From Eubacterium sp. (GTDB lineage: Bacteria > Bacillota > Clostridia > Lachnospirales > Lachnospiraceae): a stretch of DNA of 64,000 nucleotides. The translations under genes and the position numbers were made by a program. The stretch is taken from the NCBI GenBank assembly GCA_017539165.1, contig JAFYHN010000079.1, positions 124,001-188,000 on the forward strand. Reading direction: 5' to 3'. Below the pieces are notes generated by a model. That model worked only from the letters and a program-made list of their open reading frames with translations, did no database searches and was not told the DNA's origin. Shown in pieces: positions 43,572-53,026 of the stretch; position 1 is the first letter of the stretch; the number at the start of each line of letters is the position of its first letter.

Positions 43572-43596
43572 AAAGCGAACAGAAACTGCCCGCTTT
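43572..43596 (-). terminator. Hairpin between rpoZ and murE, probable attenuator
   Basis: AAAGCG (43572-43577) and CGCTTT (43591-43596) close an almost continuous 11-bp stem with CAG/CTG and two possible G-U pairs in the transcript, around a 3-nt loop. In the transcript the stem is followed by CTTTC, a weak U-run; on the plus strand by TTTTTC. It may lower read-through from rpoZ into murE. Confidence 0.5.
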
Positions 43597-43611
43597 TTCA
43601 TTGAAATGTCT

Positions 43612-43848
43612 TTATTCATCATCTCCGAGAATTCTAATCTTTCCCTGATACAGCTCTTCTACTGCTACTGAAAGAGGCTTTCTGCCATCTACATTGTCAA
43701 CAAGTTTTTCATCACCATCGATAAGCTGTCTTGCTCTCTTAGCTGTAGCAAGAACTATAGAATAACGACTCTGTACTACCGGCTGCTCTCCCGGCTCAAT
43801 TCCTTCGTTAGCAACCTCCATCAGGTCACTGTATGATGGATGTATCAT
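43612..43848 (-). CDS. rpoZ: RNA polymerase omega subunit
   Basis: This small subunit (78 aa) stabilises the beta-prime subunit. The conserved segment is SRYSIVLATAKRARQLIDGD, followed by KPLSVAVEELYQGKIRIL. The N-terminal MIHPSYSDLMEVANEG is typical of clostridial omega. It lies between gmk and murE in the conserved yicC-gmk-rpoZ order. Confidence 0.93.
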   Translation of the reverse strand: MIHPSYSDLMEVANEGIEPGEQPVVQSRYSIVLATAKRARQLIDGDEKLVDNVDGRKPLSVAVEELYQGKIRILGDDE

Positions 43849-43908
43849 GTTATATTCCTCCTATATATATATCTTTATTAACTATTATTAACTAATTCAT
43901 TTACAACA

Positions 43909-44529
43909 CTACTTAATGTAGTTTTCTAGTTCCTTTTTTATATCTATAAGGAACTGTGTATTGTTTTCCTTCTTACATGTTTCTGTAACTACGATTGAAT
44001 GCACCGAATCTACACATGTATCAAGATCATCATTTACAACTATGTATTCATAGGATTCCATCGACTCAGCTTCTTCAGCCGCTCTGGCTATACGCTTAGC
44101 TATAACATCCTCAGTCTCAGTTCCTCTTGATGAAAGACGACTGTGAAGAGTTTCGATATCCTTAGTTGTTATAAATATGAGAATAGCATTCGGATACTGG
44201 GACTTGATATTCATAGCTCCCTGAACTTCTATCTCAAGGATAACGTTCTTTCCGGCTGCAATCTCTTCTTCAACAAACTTTCTCGGCGTTCCATAGTAAT
44301 TATCAACATACTGAGCCCACTCGATAAGTCCGTTATAATCTATCAATGACTTAAATTCATCAACTGTCTTAAAATAATACTCTCTGCCGTCCTGTTCACC
44401 TTCTCTAGGTGCTCTTGTAGTAGCAGAGATGGACAGGCTGTAATTATACTTCTCTATAAGTTTTTTTACAACTGTTCCTTTTCCGGCACCTGAGAAACCG
44501 GATATAACTATGAGTCTTCCCTTGGCCAT
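43909..44529 (-). CDS. gmk: Guanylate kinase
   Basis: This enzyme phosphorylates GMP to GDP. It has 206 aa. The P-loop is VISGFSGAGKGTVVKKL. The GMP-binding region has TTRAPREGEQDGREYYF and IEWAQYVDNYYGTP, and the lid contains SSRGTETEDVIAKRI. It lies 11 nt downstream of yicC; the remA gene often found between them in Bacilli is absent. Confidence 0.96.
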   Translation of the reverse strand: MAKGRLIVISGFSGAGKGTVVKKLIEKYNYSLSISATTRAPREGEQDGREYYFKTVDEFKSLIDYNGLIEWAQYVDNYYGTPRKFVEEEIAAGKNVILEIEVQGAMNIKSQYPNAILIFITTKDIETLHSRLSSRGTETEDVIAKRIARAAEEAESMESYEYIVVNDDLDTCVDSVHSIVVTETCKKENNTQFLIDIKKELENYIK

Positions 44530-44540
44530 GTTCCACTCCT

Positions 44541-45452
44541 CTATTCCAGGTTCTGAACCTGTTCCCTAACCTTTTCAATACATGTCTTCATATCGATTCC
44601 GATATCAGTTACTGCAAGTGTATCAGACTTTGAGAGTGTGGTATTTGCTTCACGATTCATCTCCTGAATGATGAAGTCAAGTCTACGTCCTACTGATTTA
44701 TTCTCAGTTCCTGACTCTCCGGAAACACCTTCTTCAGCCTTTAACATATCACGGATAGCATCTATATGACTGTGAAGTCTTACAACTTCTTCATCAACTG
44801 CTACCTTATCTGCATATATAGTAACTTCCTGAACGATTCTTGTATCATCTATATCAGTTGTATCAAGAAGCTTCTGTACTTTCTCTGTAAGTTTTTCTCT
44901 GAACTCTTCCACCATCTTAGGTGCAAGCTCTTCAACCTGAACAACAAGCGATTCGAGTTCATCCATCTTCTCAAGAAGATCTCTCTTGAGATTAGCACCC
45001 TCTTTAGCGCGGGACTCCATAAACTGCTGTCCTGCCTCATCAAGAACCTTCTCGATTATTGTATATTCCTCATCCTCAACATAGTAGTTTTCTTCTACTG
45101 TGAGTACATCCGGGAATCTTGCGATGACAGTCGGCTTATATTCTTCTTCAAGTCCGAAATCAGCCTCAATAGAACGAAAATGATTCATATACTGTTCAGC
45201 AACGCCCTTGTCATACTTTACTGTATAACCGGAAGACTGAAGACTGCTGTATGTTATAAATACATCAACCTTGCCTCTTTCGACATATTTCTTCATTCTC
45301 TTCCTGATTTCAGGTTCAAACCTGCTTATCACTCGAGGCATCTTGACGTTTATATCTGAATATCTGTGATTTACGGATTTAATCTCGATGATGATTTTTC
45401 TTGCTTCATCCGAATACTCGCTTCTGCCGAAGCCTGTCATACTATATACCAT
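44541..45452 (-). CDS. yicC: YicC/YloC family endoribonuclease
   Basis: This 303-aa protein has the full YicC layout: an N-terminal domain starting MVYSMTGFGRSEYSDEARKI and a C-terminal DUF1732 domain ending GRRLDFIIQEMNREANTTLS, which is the strongest family signature. YicC proteins are RNases implicated in small-RNA and mRNA turnover. It is first in the operon leading to gmk, rpoZ, murE and priA. A strong promoter lies 75-103 nt upstream. Confidence 0.93.
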   Translation of the reverse strand: MVYSMTGFGRSEYSDEARKIIIEIKSVNHRYSDINVKMPRVISRFEPEIRKRMKKYVERGKVDVFITYSSLQSSGYTVKYDKGVAEQYMNHFRSIEADFGLEEEYKPTVIARFPDVLTVEENYYVEDEEYTIIEKVLDEAGQQFMESRAKEGANLKRDLLEKMDELESLVVQVEELAPKMVEEFREKLTEKVQKLLDTTDIDDTRIVQEVTIYADKVAVDEEVVRLHSHIDAIRDMLKAEEGVSGESGTENKSVGRRLDFIIQEMNREANTTLSKSDTLAVTDIGIDMKTCIEKVREQVQNLE

Positions 45453-45526
45453 ATTTATTATTTTCCTTTTCCGTCCTTTGTACCGTCAGAATTCCAAATA
45501 ACAGAACTCTGAACGCATACCAATTT

Positions 45527-45555
45527 ATTATACTTTATAAGAGAGTATTTTTCAA
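45527..45555 (-). promoter_or_regulatory. Sigma-A-type promoter of the yicC-gmk-rpoZ operon
   Basis: On the minus strand -35 TTGAAA (45555-45550), a 17-nt spacer and -10 TATAAT (45532-45527). It lies 75 nt before yicC. A 10-bp palindrome TTACATGTAA at 45586-45595 lies about 30 bp upstream and could be an activator or repressor site. Confidence 0.75.
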
Positions 45556-45605
45556 GACCCACATATATAGGCACTTTTCATCATTTTACATGTAACATTT
45601 CGCCA

Positions 45606-46949
45606 TCATCTCTTATTTGAACGTCTCCAGATCTTCCGATCTTCTGCCTCTTTTATAAGCATATCTCTGAACTCAGGATGAGCTATCGATATGAGATCTT
45701 CCGCTCTCTCCCATGTAGACTTTCCTTCAAGATTAACAACGCCATATTCGGTAGCTATAAAGTAAACCTGACTTCGCGGTGATGTGATGATATCTCCATT
45801 GAACTGCGGAAGTATACGACTGTGATACTCTCCATCTGTTTTACTCTTATATCTCGAAGTCATACAGATAAATGCCTTACCACCTCTGGATGCTGAAGCA
45901 CCCGCCAGAAAATCCAGCTGGCCTCCAGTTCCACTGATCTGTCTTGATCCCGAACTTTCCGCCGCAACCTGACCGTAGAGATCGACCGCAACACATCCAT
46001 TTATAGATACCATATTATCGAGCTGTGCTATTATGCTCGGTCGATTTACATACTCCAGTGGATAAGCAGCTATACCATGGTTGTCGTCAAGCCAGTCATA
46101 CAATTCTATAGAACCTACTGCGCACCCAAATACACCTTTACCCCTATCTATATTCTTAAGCTTATTCGTCAACTTACCTGATTCATGAAGTTTTAGATAG
46201 GCATCCGTGCAGAGCTCAGTGTGCATACCAAGATCCTTTATATCTGATTCCGCTATAAGCTCTCCCACAGCATTAGGGATACTTCCTATTCCAAGCTGAA
46301 GATTCGCTCCATCCAGGATATAAGGAATGATATGGGAAGCTATCTGCCTGTCCACTTCTCTAGGTTCTATAGGAAGGAAATTCTTAAAAGGTTCATGATC
46401 ACCTTCAACGATATAATCCACTTCCGATATATGAATACATTCACTGTAACCGCCATGGATCTTCGGCATATTTTCATTCACTTCCACGATGACAATATCA
46501 GCTTTCTCACATATAGGTCCCGCAACGCCTGTGTTAACCGAAAAGTTAAAGTAGCCATGTTTATCCATCGGCGCAACACTGACCATAACTACATTTACCT
46601 GAATAAAAAACTCATAATAAGCTGCATTATTATGGAACACCATTGGGATATAGTAGCAAAGTCCTCTGTCACACAGTTTTCTCTCATAAGAAGAACAGTG
46701 CCAGCTGTGATACACAAAATGCTCCTGCGTAGGATCACATTCTGCCACTTCAATAGGTCCCGCTATCAGATTACCTCTTATCTTCACATCAGAGAGTTCA
46801 TCTTTTCTAGCCGCAAGTGCTCTATCCAGGAGAACCGGCATGCCAAGAGTACTGGTATAATCAACCCAGTCTCCACTCTTAACTACAGAAGCAGCCTCCT
46901 CGGGTGTTCTTAACTTGCTTTTATATTCATCAACAAAATTCTCGATCAT
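45606..46949 (-). CDS. Acetyl-CoA hydrolase/transferase family, probable butyryl-CoA:acetate CoA-transferase type
   Basis: This 447-aa class I CoA-transferase opens YKSKLRTPEEAASVVKSGDW and contains YHSWHCSSYERKLCDRG, MVSVAPMDKHGYFNFSVN and SGTGGQLDFLAGASASRGGK. These match the family of 4-hydroxybutyrate and butyryl-CoA:acetate CoA-transferases. The Glu in LGMHTEL is the likely CoA-thioester-forming residue by family analogy. In butyrate-producing Lachnospiraceae such enzymes give the last step of butyrate formation. Sequence alone does not separate butyrate, propionate or 4-hydroxybutyrate use. Its ATG overlaps the stop of the upstream EAL gene by 4 nt. Confidence 0.85.
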   Translation of the reverse strand: MIENFVDEYKSKLRTPEEAASVVKSGDWVDYTSTLGMPVLLDRALAARKDELSDVKIRGNLIAGPIEVAECDPTQEHFVYHSWHCSSYERKLCDRGLCYYIPMVFHNNAAYYEFFIQVNVVMVSVAPMDKHGYFNFSVNTGVAGPICEKADIVIVEVNENMPKIHGGYSECIHISEVDYIVEGDHEPFKNFLPIEPREVDRQIASHIIPYILDGANLQLGIGSIPNAVGELIAESDIKDLGMHTELCTDAYLKLHESGKLTNKLKNIDRGKGVFGCAVGSIELYDWLDDNHGIAAYPLEYVNRPSIIAQLDNMVSINGCVAVDLYGQVAAESSGSRQISGTGGQLDFLAGASASRGGKAFICMTSRYKSKTDGEYHSRILPQFNGDIITSPRSQVYFIATEYGVVNLEGKSTWERAEDLISIAHPEFRDMLIKEAEDRKIWRRSNKR

Positions 46950-48922
46950 GATTCTCCTCTGATCTTCTTTATAAGTTCATCTCTTGGAATAGGTTTGGAG
47001 AAATAATACCCCTGAAGATAATCGACCGGAAGTTCTTTCAACATATCTATCTGAGCATCAGTCTCAACACCTTCAACAACTATCTCCTTATCCATCTGCT
47101 TGATCATATTCACGCTATTCGTAAGAATAGTCTTACCTTTCTGACTCTTCTCAGCGCCCCAGAGTATACTCTTATCAATCTTTATCGAATCATAGTCAAG
47201 AGAAAAACTGGACTGGACATTTGAATATCCGGTACCATAATCATCCATTGAGAACTTAAATCCTGCAGTTTTCAGCTCATCTATAACTTTTCTGAGCTTA
47301 TCATAATCATCCGCTGCAACCGATTCGGTTATCTCAAAATTGATCATACTCTTCGGTATGTCGTAACTCTCAACTATGCTGTTCATCCTTTCTACAAAGC
47401 CATCACGCATACACTGGCTCACAGAGAGGTTAACATTTATACAGTCCATCCCGGCTTTCTCCGGAATGCCTGTTTTTATAAATTCACAGACCTGTTTCAA
47501 AACAAAATCATCGACATCATCTATAAGCCCCATCTGTTCAACAACCGGGATAAATTCATCTGGGAATACATTTCCAAGCTCCGAATCATGAAGTCTCAGA
47601 AGGGCCTCAGCCCCGTGAAGTTTGAAACCTGTCAGATAGTAAGTAGGCTGATAATAAACCTCGAATTCATTTGTATCGATCGCACGAAGAATAGCCTGCT
47701 CCACAGCAGTTCTGCGAAGGATATAATCCAAATCTTTTCCCTCAAGGAGCTTCTTCTCTATCTTCTTCGGCACCGGACTGTTGAGAAGGTAGAAAACATC
47801 ATCTACAGTCTTCAGTTCCTCCGGGCATTTAGCCTTCAAAATAACCGAATTCAAAGTCGCTTGAACTCTTCCCACATTCCACGGTTCAGAAAATCTGTCC
47901 TGAATCTTCTGTATTATCTCATCCGTAGTGCATTCAGGTTCATACTTAGCCAGAATCTTCTTGATAAGTTTACGCTTATCATCGCCTTCATCACGCGATA
48001 TCACTATGACAAACTGTCCCGTATCCACGTTATAGATATAGAATCTCTGAATAACTGTCTTCAAAAATTCAGAGATATCATTCATAAGCTTCTTGGTTCT
48101 GTTAGTTCCTGACCCCTTCAGAACTGCATCCATATCTGTTATCTTTATACAGATGAGATCTATACTCGACTTAAAGGCCCATATATTTTCCAGATCCATA
48201 TGCAGGGCTCTTCTGTTATAAACTCCGGTCTCAAGATCGATTCTGTTGTCTTCGGTTTCAATAGTCAGCATGACTCCAATAAATGCTATCGCCTCAGCAA
48301 AAAGTTCCGTTCTGATTTCTTTAAAAATAAGCTGAATGATAACACCTAAAATAACCACACTGAAGAAGTAGATAAGCGCAAGCTTTTTCTTCATTGTGAT
48401 AGCCTTCCAGTTTATTAAAAGATGGAATAATGCACATAACAGATAGGAAATGGAAACCGCATATATAACGCCCATCCCCCAGGTTCTTTGGAACTTGCCA
48501 TTTTCGTCATAATAGTAGACGAAACGAAGTGACAGATTAAGTACAAGCATCAGTTCCGTAACAAAAAGCGGAACCAGAGCCACGATAGCTCTAAGATCAG
48601 TCAGCCTCTTGATCACACCAGTAACACAACACTCATAGTACAGAAACAGTGGAGGCATCGCAATATGTGAAACGAAATAGAAAAACGATAAAACTTTTTC
48701 AGCCGTAACAATCCCGCCGGAGTCAGATGCTCTGGGAATGAGCGTCTCGATAACAACCTCCGACAGTGAATTGACAATTATAATAAACAGCATCAGAATA
48801 AAGGCAACATTCTGATCCTTGTCAGTCCTTTTTTGAATAAAGGTATATATAAATATCGTCAGACTTACCAAAAACGCGGCCACATAAAATGCCATGTGAA
48901 ATCCGTTAACATCTGTAACCAT
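46946..48922 (-). CDS. Membrane c-di-GMP phosphodiesterase (degenerate GGDEF plus EAL)
   Basis: This 658-aa protein has about seven N-terminal membrane helices (residues 8-222). A GGDEF-like domain starts ETGVYNRRALHMDL, but the active-site motif is replaced by the region NVDTGQFVIVI, so cyclase activity is not expected. The EAL domain (about 405-655) keeps the catalytic set: GAEALLRL, CINVNLSVSQC, FEITESV, MDDYGTGYSN, IKIDKSIL, VVEGVETDAQ and LQGYYFSKP. It should degrade c-di-GMP, with input from the membrane region. Its stop overlaps the CoA-transferase start (ATGA), so both come from one mRNA. Confidence 0.92.
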   Translation of the reverse strand: MVTDVNGFHMAFYVAAFLVSLTIFIYTFIQKRTDKDQNVAFILMLFIIIVNSLSEVVIETLIPRASDSGGIVTAEKVLSFFYFVSHIAMPPLFLYYECCVTGVIKRLTDLRAIVALVPLFVTELMLVLNLSLRFVYYYDENGKFQRTWGMGVIYAVSISYLLCALFHLLINWKAITMKKKLALIYFFSVVILGVIIQLIFKEIRTELFAEAIAFIGVMLTIETEDNRIDLETGVYNRRALHMDLENIWAFKSSIDLICIKITDMDAVLKGSGTNRTKKLMNDISEFLKTVIQRFYIYNVDTGQFVIVISRDEGDDKRKLIKKILAKYEPECTTDEIIQKIQDRFSEPWNVGRVQATLNSVILKAKCPEELKTVDDVFYLLNSPVPKKIEKKLLEGKDLDYILRRTAVEQAILRAIDTNEFEVYYQPTYYLTGFKLHGAEALLRLHDSELGNVFPDEFIPVVEQMGLIDDVDDFVLKQVCEFIKTGIPEKAGMDCINVNLSVSQCMRDGFVERMNSIVESYDIPKSMINFEITESVAADDYDKLRKVIDELKTAGFKFSMDDYGTGYSNVQSSFSLDYDSIKIDKSILWGAEKSQKGKTILTNSVNMIKQMDKEIVVEGVETDAQIDMLKELPVDYLQGYYFSKPIPRDELIKKIRGES

Positions 48923-48969
48923 AGGCTTTTAATACCCCCGTAACTCCCATAAAGAAACCGTTTCTTTGT

Positions 48970-50745
48970 TTAGTCTTCCACTTCTTTCAGTCCATCCCTG
49001 CCCGGGCGGGCCATGATAGAATAGTTCGTATGATATATAACATATCCGGGTCTTGCCTTAGGAGGTTTCTTCAGATTACGTCTCTCCGTATAGTCCACCT
49101 CCACCTTATCCGCATCAGCCGCACTTGAATAATATGCCGCCAGTGATGCCGCCTCTTCGAAAACTCTGTCCGGCAAAGATTCCAGTTTCTTATCGTCCTT
49201 CTTTAGTTTCACTATAACGTGAGAACCAGGAACCTGCTTCGCATGAAACCATATATCTTTTCCGGTAGCAATCTCAAAGGTAAGTTCTTCATTCTGTATA
49301 TTGTTTTTACCTACATATATGTCGTATCCGTCTGTAGAGATAAAGTGCAGCGGTCTGCCTGCCGCAGTCTTTCTCTCCCCTTTAACGTTACCTCTCTTCT
49401 TCAAAACCTCCGCCATCTCAAGTTCACGTCTCAGCTGTGATATATCAGCTTCTGACTCCACCATCTCAAGACTATGCTTCGCAGACAGAAGATATTCCAA
49501 TTCTTCTCCAGTCTTCTGAACGAATTCAGTCATTGCGGCGAATGTTCTTTTTTTCTTATTATACTTCGCAAAATACTTCTGAGAATTCTGCTGCGACGTG
49601 AGGTCCGGATCAAGCGGTATAGTTATCTCTTTCCCGTCATAATAGTTCAGGCATGTCAAACTATCCTCTCCGCCCTTAAGCTCATAACCATAAGCATTCA
49701 GGAGTTCTCCATATATCCTGTAGATCTCCCTATCCTCAGTATCAGCCAGTTGATTTCTCTGAATATCATACTTCTTAGTCGTTCTCTCAATCGCCAGGTT
49801 CAGAATCTTTCTTATATCCTGAGACTTTGCCTTTATATCAATAGCTTTTTCCTTTTTACTGTAAAAGCTTTCCAGTATCTCCGACATGCTTTCGGATTCC
49901 GTACCCGCATTATTCATTTTAAATGCATGGTAATCTTTTGGAATACCACCTTCATACACAATACATGGACTATATTTCTTCTCCCTCACATCTTCCACAA
50001 GTGAGTTCAGAAGGTTGTATAAGCTATCCTTCTCATCTACGGATATATCATCAAATCCCTGTCTTCCATCGATACCTGCTCGATAGACCAGATCCTGTGA
50101 TATAGATTTTGAAAAACCTGTCAAAGATGTATACAGAGCCTTTGGAATAGGTCCTTCTTTCGAAGCAACATACGATTCAAATATATCTCTGTCAAACTTC
50201 TCAATAGGATTTATCTTTCCCTGAGCATAAGGCGGTTCATACTTGCTTCCAGGGTAAATGATCCTAACACCCTTATCACTGTCCTCATCCAGTGAACTCA
50301 GATCAGGCATTATACGTTTAATAGAATCCAGGATTATTCCATTCTCATCTACGAGAATGATATTACTCTGCCGTCCCATTATCTCCACATAGAGATGTCT
50401 CTCACATAGGTCTCCCATCTCATTCATATGCTCAAATATGAAGTCGAATACTCGGTCAAAACCCGGCTGTTTTATTCCTGTCAGTCGTCCATTTCCCAAG
50501 TGTTTTCGAAGAAGCATGCAAAAAGCAGGGGCCTGCATCGGAGCCTGCGGCAGACTATCCGCTATATAAACTATTGGCAAACCAGCTGATGCCGATATAT
50601 AAAGTTTAGTCTGTCCCTTAAAACCCTTTACAGTTAGAGTTATTATCTCCTGAGAAGGTTGCTGTACTTTAAGTACGCGCCCTCCCAGACACGCCTGTTC
50701 TATTTCATTTATCACACTGCTGATAACTATTCCGTCATATGCCAT
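48970..50745 (-). CDS. rqcH: Ribosome quality-control protein RqcH (NFACT family)
   Basis: This NFACT protein has 591 aa. It binds stalled 50S subunits and adds C-terminal alanine tails to blocked nascent chains; older annotation is fibronectin-binding protein. The N-terminal NFACT-N domain starts AYDGIVISSVINEIEQACLG and contains CMLLRKHLGNGRLTGI. Helix-hairpin and coiled-coil regions span about 210-440. The NFACT-R domain near 455-560 has YVGKNNIQNEELTF, DIWFHAKQVPGSHVIVK and a C-terminal YVIYHTNYSIM. It sits between glgA and the EAL gene. Confidence 0.93.
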   Translation of the reverse strand: MAYDGIVISSVINEIEQACLGGRVLKVQQPSQEIITLTVKGFKGQTKLYISASAGLPIVYIADSLPQAPMQAPAFCMLLRKHLGNGRLTGIKQPGFDRVFDFIFEHMNEMGDLCERHLYVEIMGRQSNIILVDENGIILDSIKRIMPDLSSLDEDSDKGVRIIYPGSKYEPPYAQGKINPIEKFDRDIFESYVASKEGPIPKALYTSLTGFSKSISQDLVYRAGIDGRQGFDDISVDEKDSLYNLLNSLVEDVREKKYSPCIVYEGGIPKDYHAFKMNNAGTESESMSEILESFYSKKEKAIDIKAKSQDIRKILNLAIERTTKKYDIQRNQLADTEDREIYRIYGELLNAYGYELKGGEDSLTCLNYYDGKEITIPLDPDLTSQQNSQKYFAKYNKKKRTFAAMTEFVQKTGEELEYLLSAKHSLEMVESEADISQLRRELEMAEVLKKRGNVKGERKTAAGRPLHFISTDGYDIYVGKNNIQNEELTFEIATGKDIWFHAKQVPGSHVIVKLKKDDKKLESLPDRVFEEAASLAAYYSSAADADKVEVDYTERRNLKKPPKARPGYVIYHTNYSIMARPGRDGLKEVED

Positions 50746-50790
50746 GGTGGTTATTCCTAGTATCTTAAAATATTTCTTTCAAATTAGTGC

Positions 50791-52227
50791 CTATATCTCA
50801 TTATAGAGCTGTTCATAGATCTTAGCGCTTCTATCCCAGCTGTAATCCTGTTCCATGGCACGTTTCATCATAGCCTGCCATGCGCTCTTATGATCAAAGT
50901 ATATCTGTTTTGAATAATTAATCGTATTCAGAAGTTCTCTTGCATCGTAATTAGCAAAACTGAATCCTGTTCCCGTTCCGTCATATTCATTGTATGGTTC
51001 TACTGTATCCTTGAGTCCTCCTGTTTCACGAACAATAGGAAGCGCCCCATACTTAAGAGCCATGAGCTGAGTAAGTCCGCACGGTTCAAATCTGGATGGA
51101 ACAAGTATCGAATCACATCCTGCATATATCTTATGTGACAGTTCATCACTGAAGTAGATATTTGCAGACAACTTAGCCGGATGGAATCCCTGATAATATC
51201 TGAACATATCCTCATATCTTCTGTCTCCGGTTCCCAGAACAACAAGCTGAGTTCCGTCGGTCATGATATCATTCATGATATGATCGATAAGATCAAGACC
51301 CTTCTGATCCGTAAGTCTTGAAACTATACCTATAAGATAAGCACTTTCATCCTCAGGAAGACCAAGTTCTTTCTGAAGAGCCAGCTTATTCTTTACTTTA
51401 TTCTTCTTATAATTCTTCGGAGTATATTTGCAGGCAATCTTCTCGTCCGTAGCAGGATTGTAGATAGAATAATCAATTCCATTAACAATACCCCAAAGTG
51501 ACTGCCAGCGTGCCTGCAGAAGTCCATCAAGGCCTTCGCCATAGTACGGAGTCTGTATCTCATGCGCATAAGTATTCGATACAGTCGTAATCTTATCCGC
51601 GTAAACAAGACCGCCTTTGAGCATACTGGCGTCCTTGTTCATTTCCAGCTTATCGGGAGTAAAAAGATCTCCCGGAAGTCCAGAGTATTCCTGTATAGTC
51701 TTGATATCCCATCTTCCCTGAAACTGAAGATTGTGAATGGTCATCACCGACTTGATTCCCTGATAGAAAGGATTGCCGGCAAAAAGAGTTTTTAGATAAA
51801 CGGGAACAAGCCCTGACTGCCAGTCATGACAATGAACTATGTCAGGTCTGAAACCGATACTCGGAAGAACCGAAAGCGCCGCTTTACAGAAATAACAGAA
51901 CTTCTCGATATCCCACTTAGTATCCCCGTATATATTGAATCCATTGAAATAATATTCGTTGTCTATGAAGTATACCGGAACACCATCATATTCCATATAC
52001 ATCACACCAACATACTGCTGTTTCCAGCCGATATCCATGTGAAAATGTGTCAGATACTTCATCTTCTTTTTATATTTTTCAGGCAGGCACATGTAGTTAG
52101 GAATAATGACTCTTACATCATATTCGCTTCTATTAAACTTTCTCGGAAGAGTACCAACTACATCCGCAAGTCCTCCTGTCTTAATGAACGGAACGCATTC
52201 AGATGCTATATAGGCTACTTTTTTCAT
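50791..52227 (-). CDS. glgA: Glycogen synthase (ADP-glucose, GT5)
   Basis: This enzyme extends alpha-1,4-glucan from ADP-glucose. It has 478 aa from the ATG at 52227, chosen because GGAGG lies 9 nt before it. The ADP-glucose site is FIKTGGLADVVGTLP, the first domain has VHCHDWQSGLVPVYL, and the second has SRLTDQKGLDLI and RFEPCGLTQLMALKYGALPI. No glgB, glgC or glgP is present in the window, so it is a lone glycogen gene. Confidence 0.95.
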   Translation of the reverse strand: MKKVAYIASECVPFIKTGGLADVVGTLPRKFNRSEYDVRVIIPNYMCLPEKYKKKMKYLTHFHMDIGWKQQYVGVMYMEYDGVPVYFIDNEYYFNGFNIYGDTKWDIEKFCYFCKAALSVLPSIGFRPDIVHCHDWQSGLVPVYLKTLFAGNPFYQGIKSVMTIHNLQFQGRWDIKTIQEYSGLPGDLFTPDKLEMNKDASMLKGGLVYADKITTVSNTYAHEIQTPYYGEGLDGLLQARWQSLWGIVNGIDYSIYNPATDEKIACKYTPKNYKKNKVKNKLALQKELGLPEDESAYLIGIVSRLTDQKGLDLIDHIMNDIMTDGTQLVVLGTGDRRYEDMFRYYQGFHPAKLSANIYFSDELSHKIYAGCDSILVPSRFEPCGLTQLMALKYGALPIVRETGGLKDTVEPYNEYDGTGTGFSFANYDARELLNTINYSKQIYFDHKSAWQAMMKRAMEQDYSWDRSAKIYEQLYNEI

Positions 52228-52268
52228 GTGTAACACCCTCCAATCATTGCCAAGAAACCTTCAAGTTA

Positions 52269-52278
52269 ATTATAGCAA
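52269..52278 (-). promoter_or_regulatory. Extended -10 promoter upstream of glgA
   Basis: On the minus strand TTTGCTATAAT ends at 52269; the TATAAT box is 52274-52269 with TGC before it. The -35 region at about 52291-52296 overlaps the end of the preceding gene and is weak. It lies 42 nt before the glgA start. Confidence 0.5.
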
Positions 52279-52292
52279 AAATGCATACGTGA

Positions 52293-52949
52293 TTAAAGCG
52301 TGATATCCAGCTTGATACTGATAAACTTCTTTATCATGTCGACACATCCGCTTATTCCCAGCTCAGATGTATCGAGAGACAGATCATAGTTTTTTATGTC
52401 TGTCCAGTCACAGCCTGTATACTTAAAATAATAGTCCGCTTTTCTCTCATCAACCTTCTTTATATAGTTAATGAGTTCATCTTCAGGCATATAATGTCTT
52501 GACGCAGCTCTCTTAAGTTTAAAAGATATTGGAGCATGAACAAATACATTTATGGCATTGGGATTGTCCTTAAGAATGTAATTCGCGCATCTTCCAACTA
52601 TGACACATGATTCTTTTCTGGAAAGACTTGTGATTATCTCAGACTGATAATCATATAGATTCTTTATCAGAACCATATCGTCGCCTTCAAACTTAGCAGT
52701 CAGAACATCACCGACTTCAGGTGTTGGCAGAGGATCTGAATATATCTCCTTTGCCACATCATAAAGAATCGTATCTTTAATCCTGTCGTCGTGTGCAACC
52801 TTATCGTCACGCATGTTTTCATTTAGTGAGACCAGTCTGAACATCTCGCTGTTATAACAATTCACGCCAAGTTCTTCTGCAAGTCTCTTGCCTATCTTCT
52901 GTCCACCGGAACAATATTCTCTAGCGATCGTTACTACGAATTTATCCAT
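52293..52949 (-). CDS. Cytidylate kinase-like family protein
   Basis: This 218-aa P-loop kinase-like protein starts KFVVTIAREYCSGGQKIGKR, the pattern of the cytidylate-kinase-like (AAA_26) family common in Clostridia. Further in are VIVGRCANYILKDNPNAINV and RAASRHYMPEDELINYIKKVDERKADYYFKYTG-type sequence near residues 150-180. Family members are related to Cmk, but their substrate is not established. True cmk is not in the window. It precedes glgA by 65 nt. Confidence 0.8.
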   Translation of the reverse strand: MDKFVVTIAREYCSGGQKIGKRLAEELGVNCYNSEMFRLVSLNENMRDDKVAHDDRIKDTILYDVAKEIYSDPLPTPEVGDVLTAKFEGDDMVLIKNLYDYQSEIITSLSRKESCVIVGRCANYILKDNPNAINVFVHAPISFKLKRAASRHYMPEDELINYIKKVDERKADYYFKYTGCDWTDIKNYDLSLDTSELGISGCVDMIKKFISIKLDITL

Positions 52950-53026
52950 AATGGTCTCCTCCCCTTAAATAGCTTTTTCCCCTTAGTTGATACGTCCCAT
53001 TTTGATCCTTCTCACACTAATCATTA

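Noticed and set aside
48951..48967. AAAGAAA/TTTCTTT hairpin after rqcH
   Set aside because: The stem is all A-T-rich with a 3-nt loop and no U-run follows in the transcript; too weak to call a terminator.
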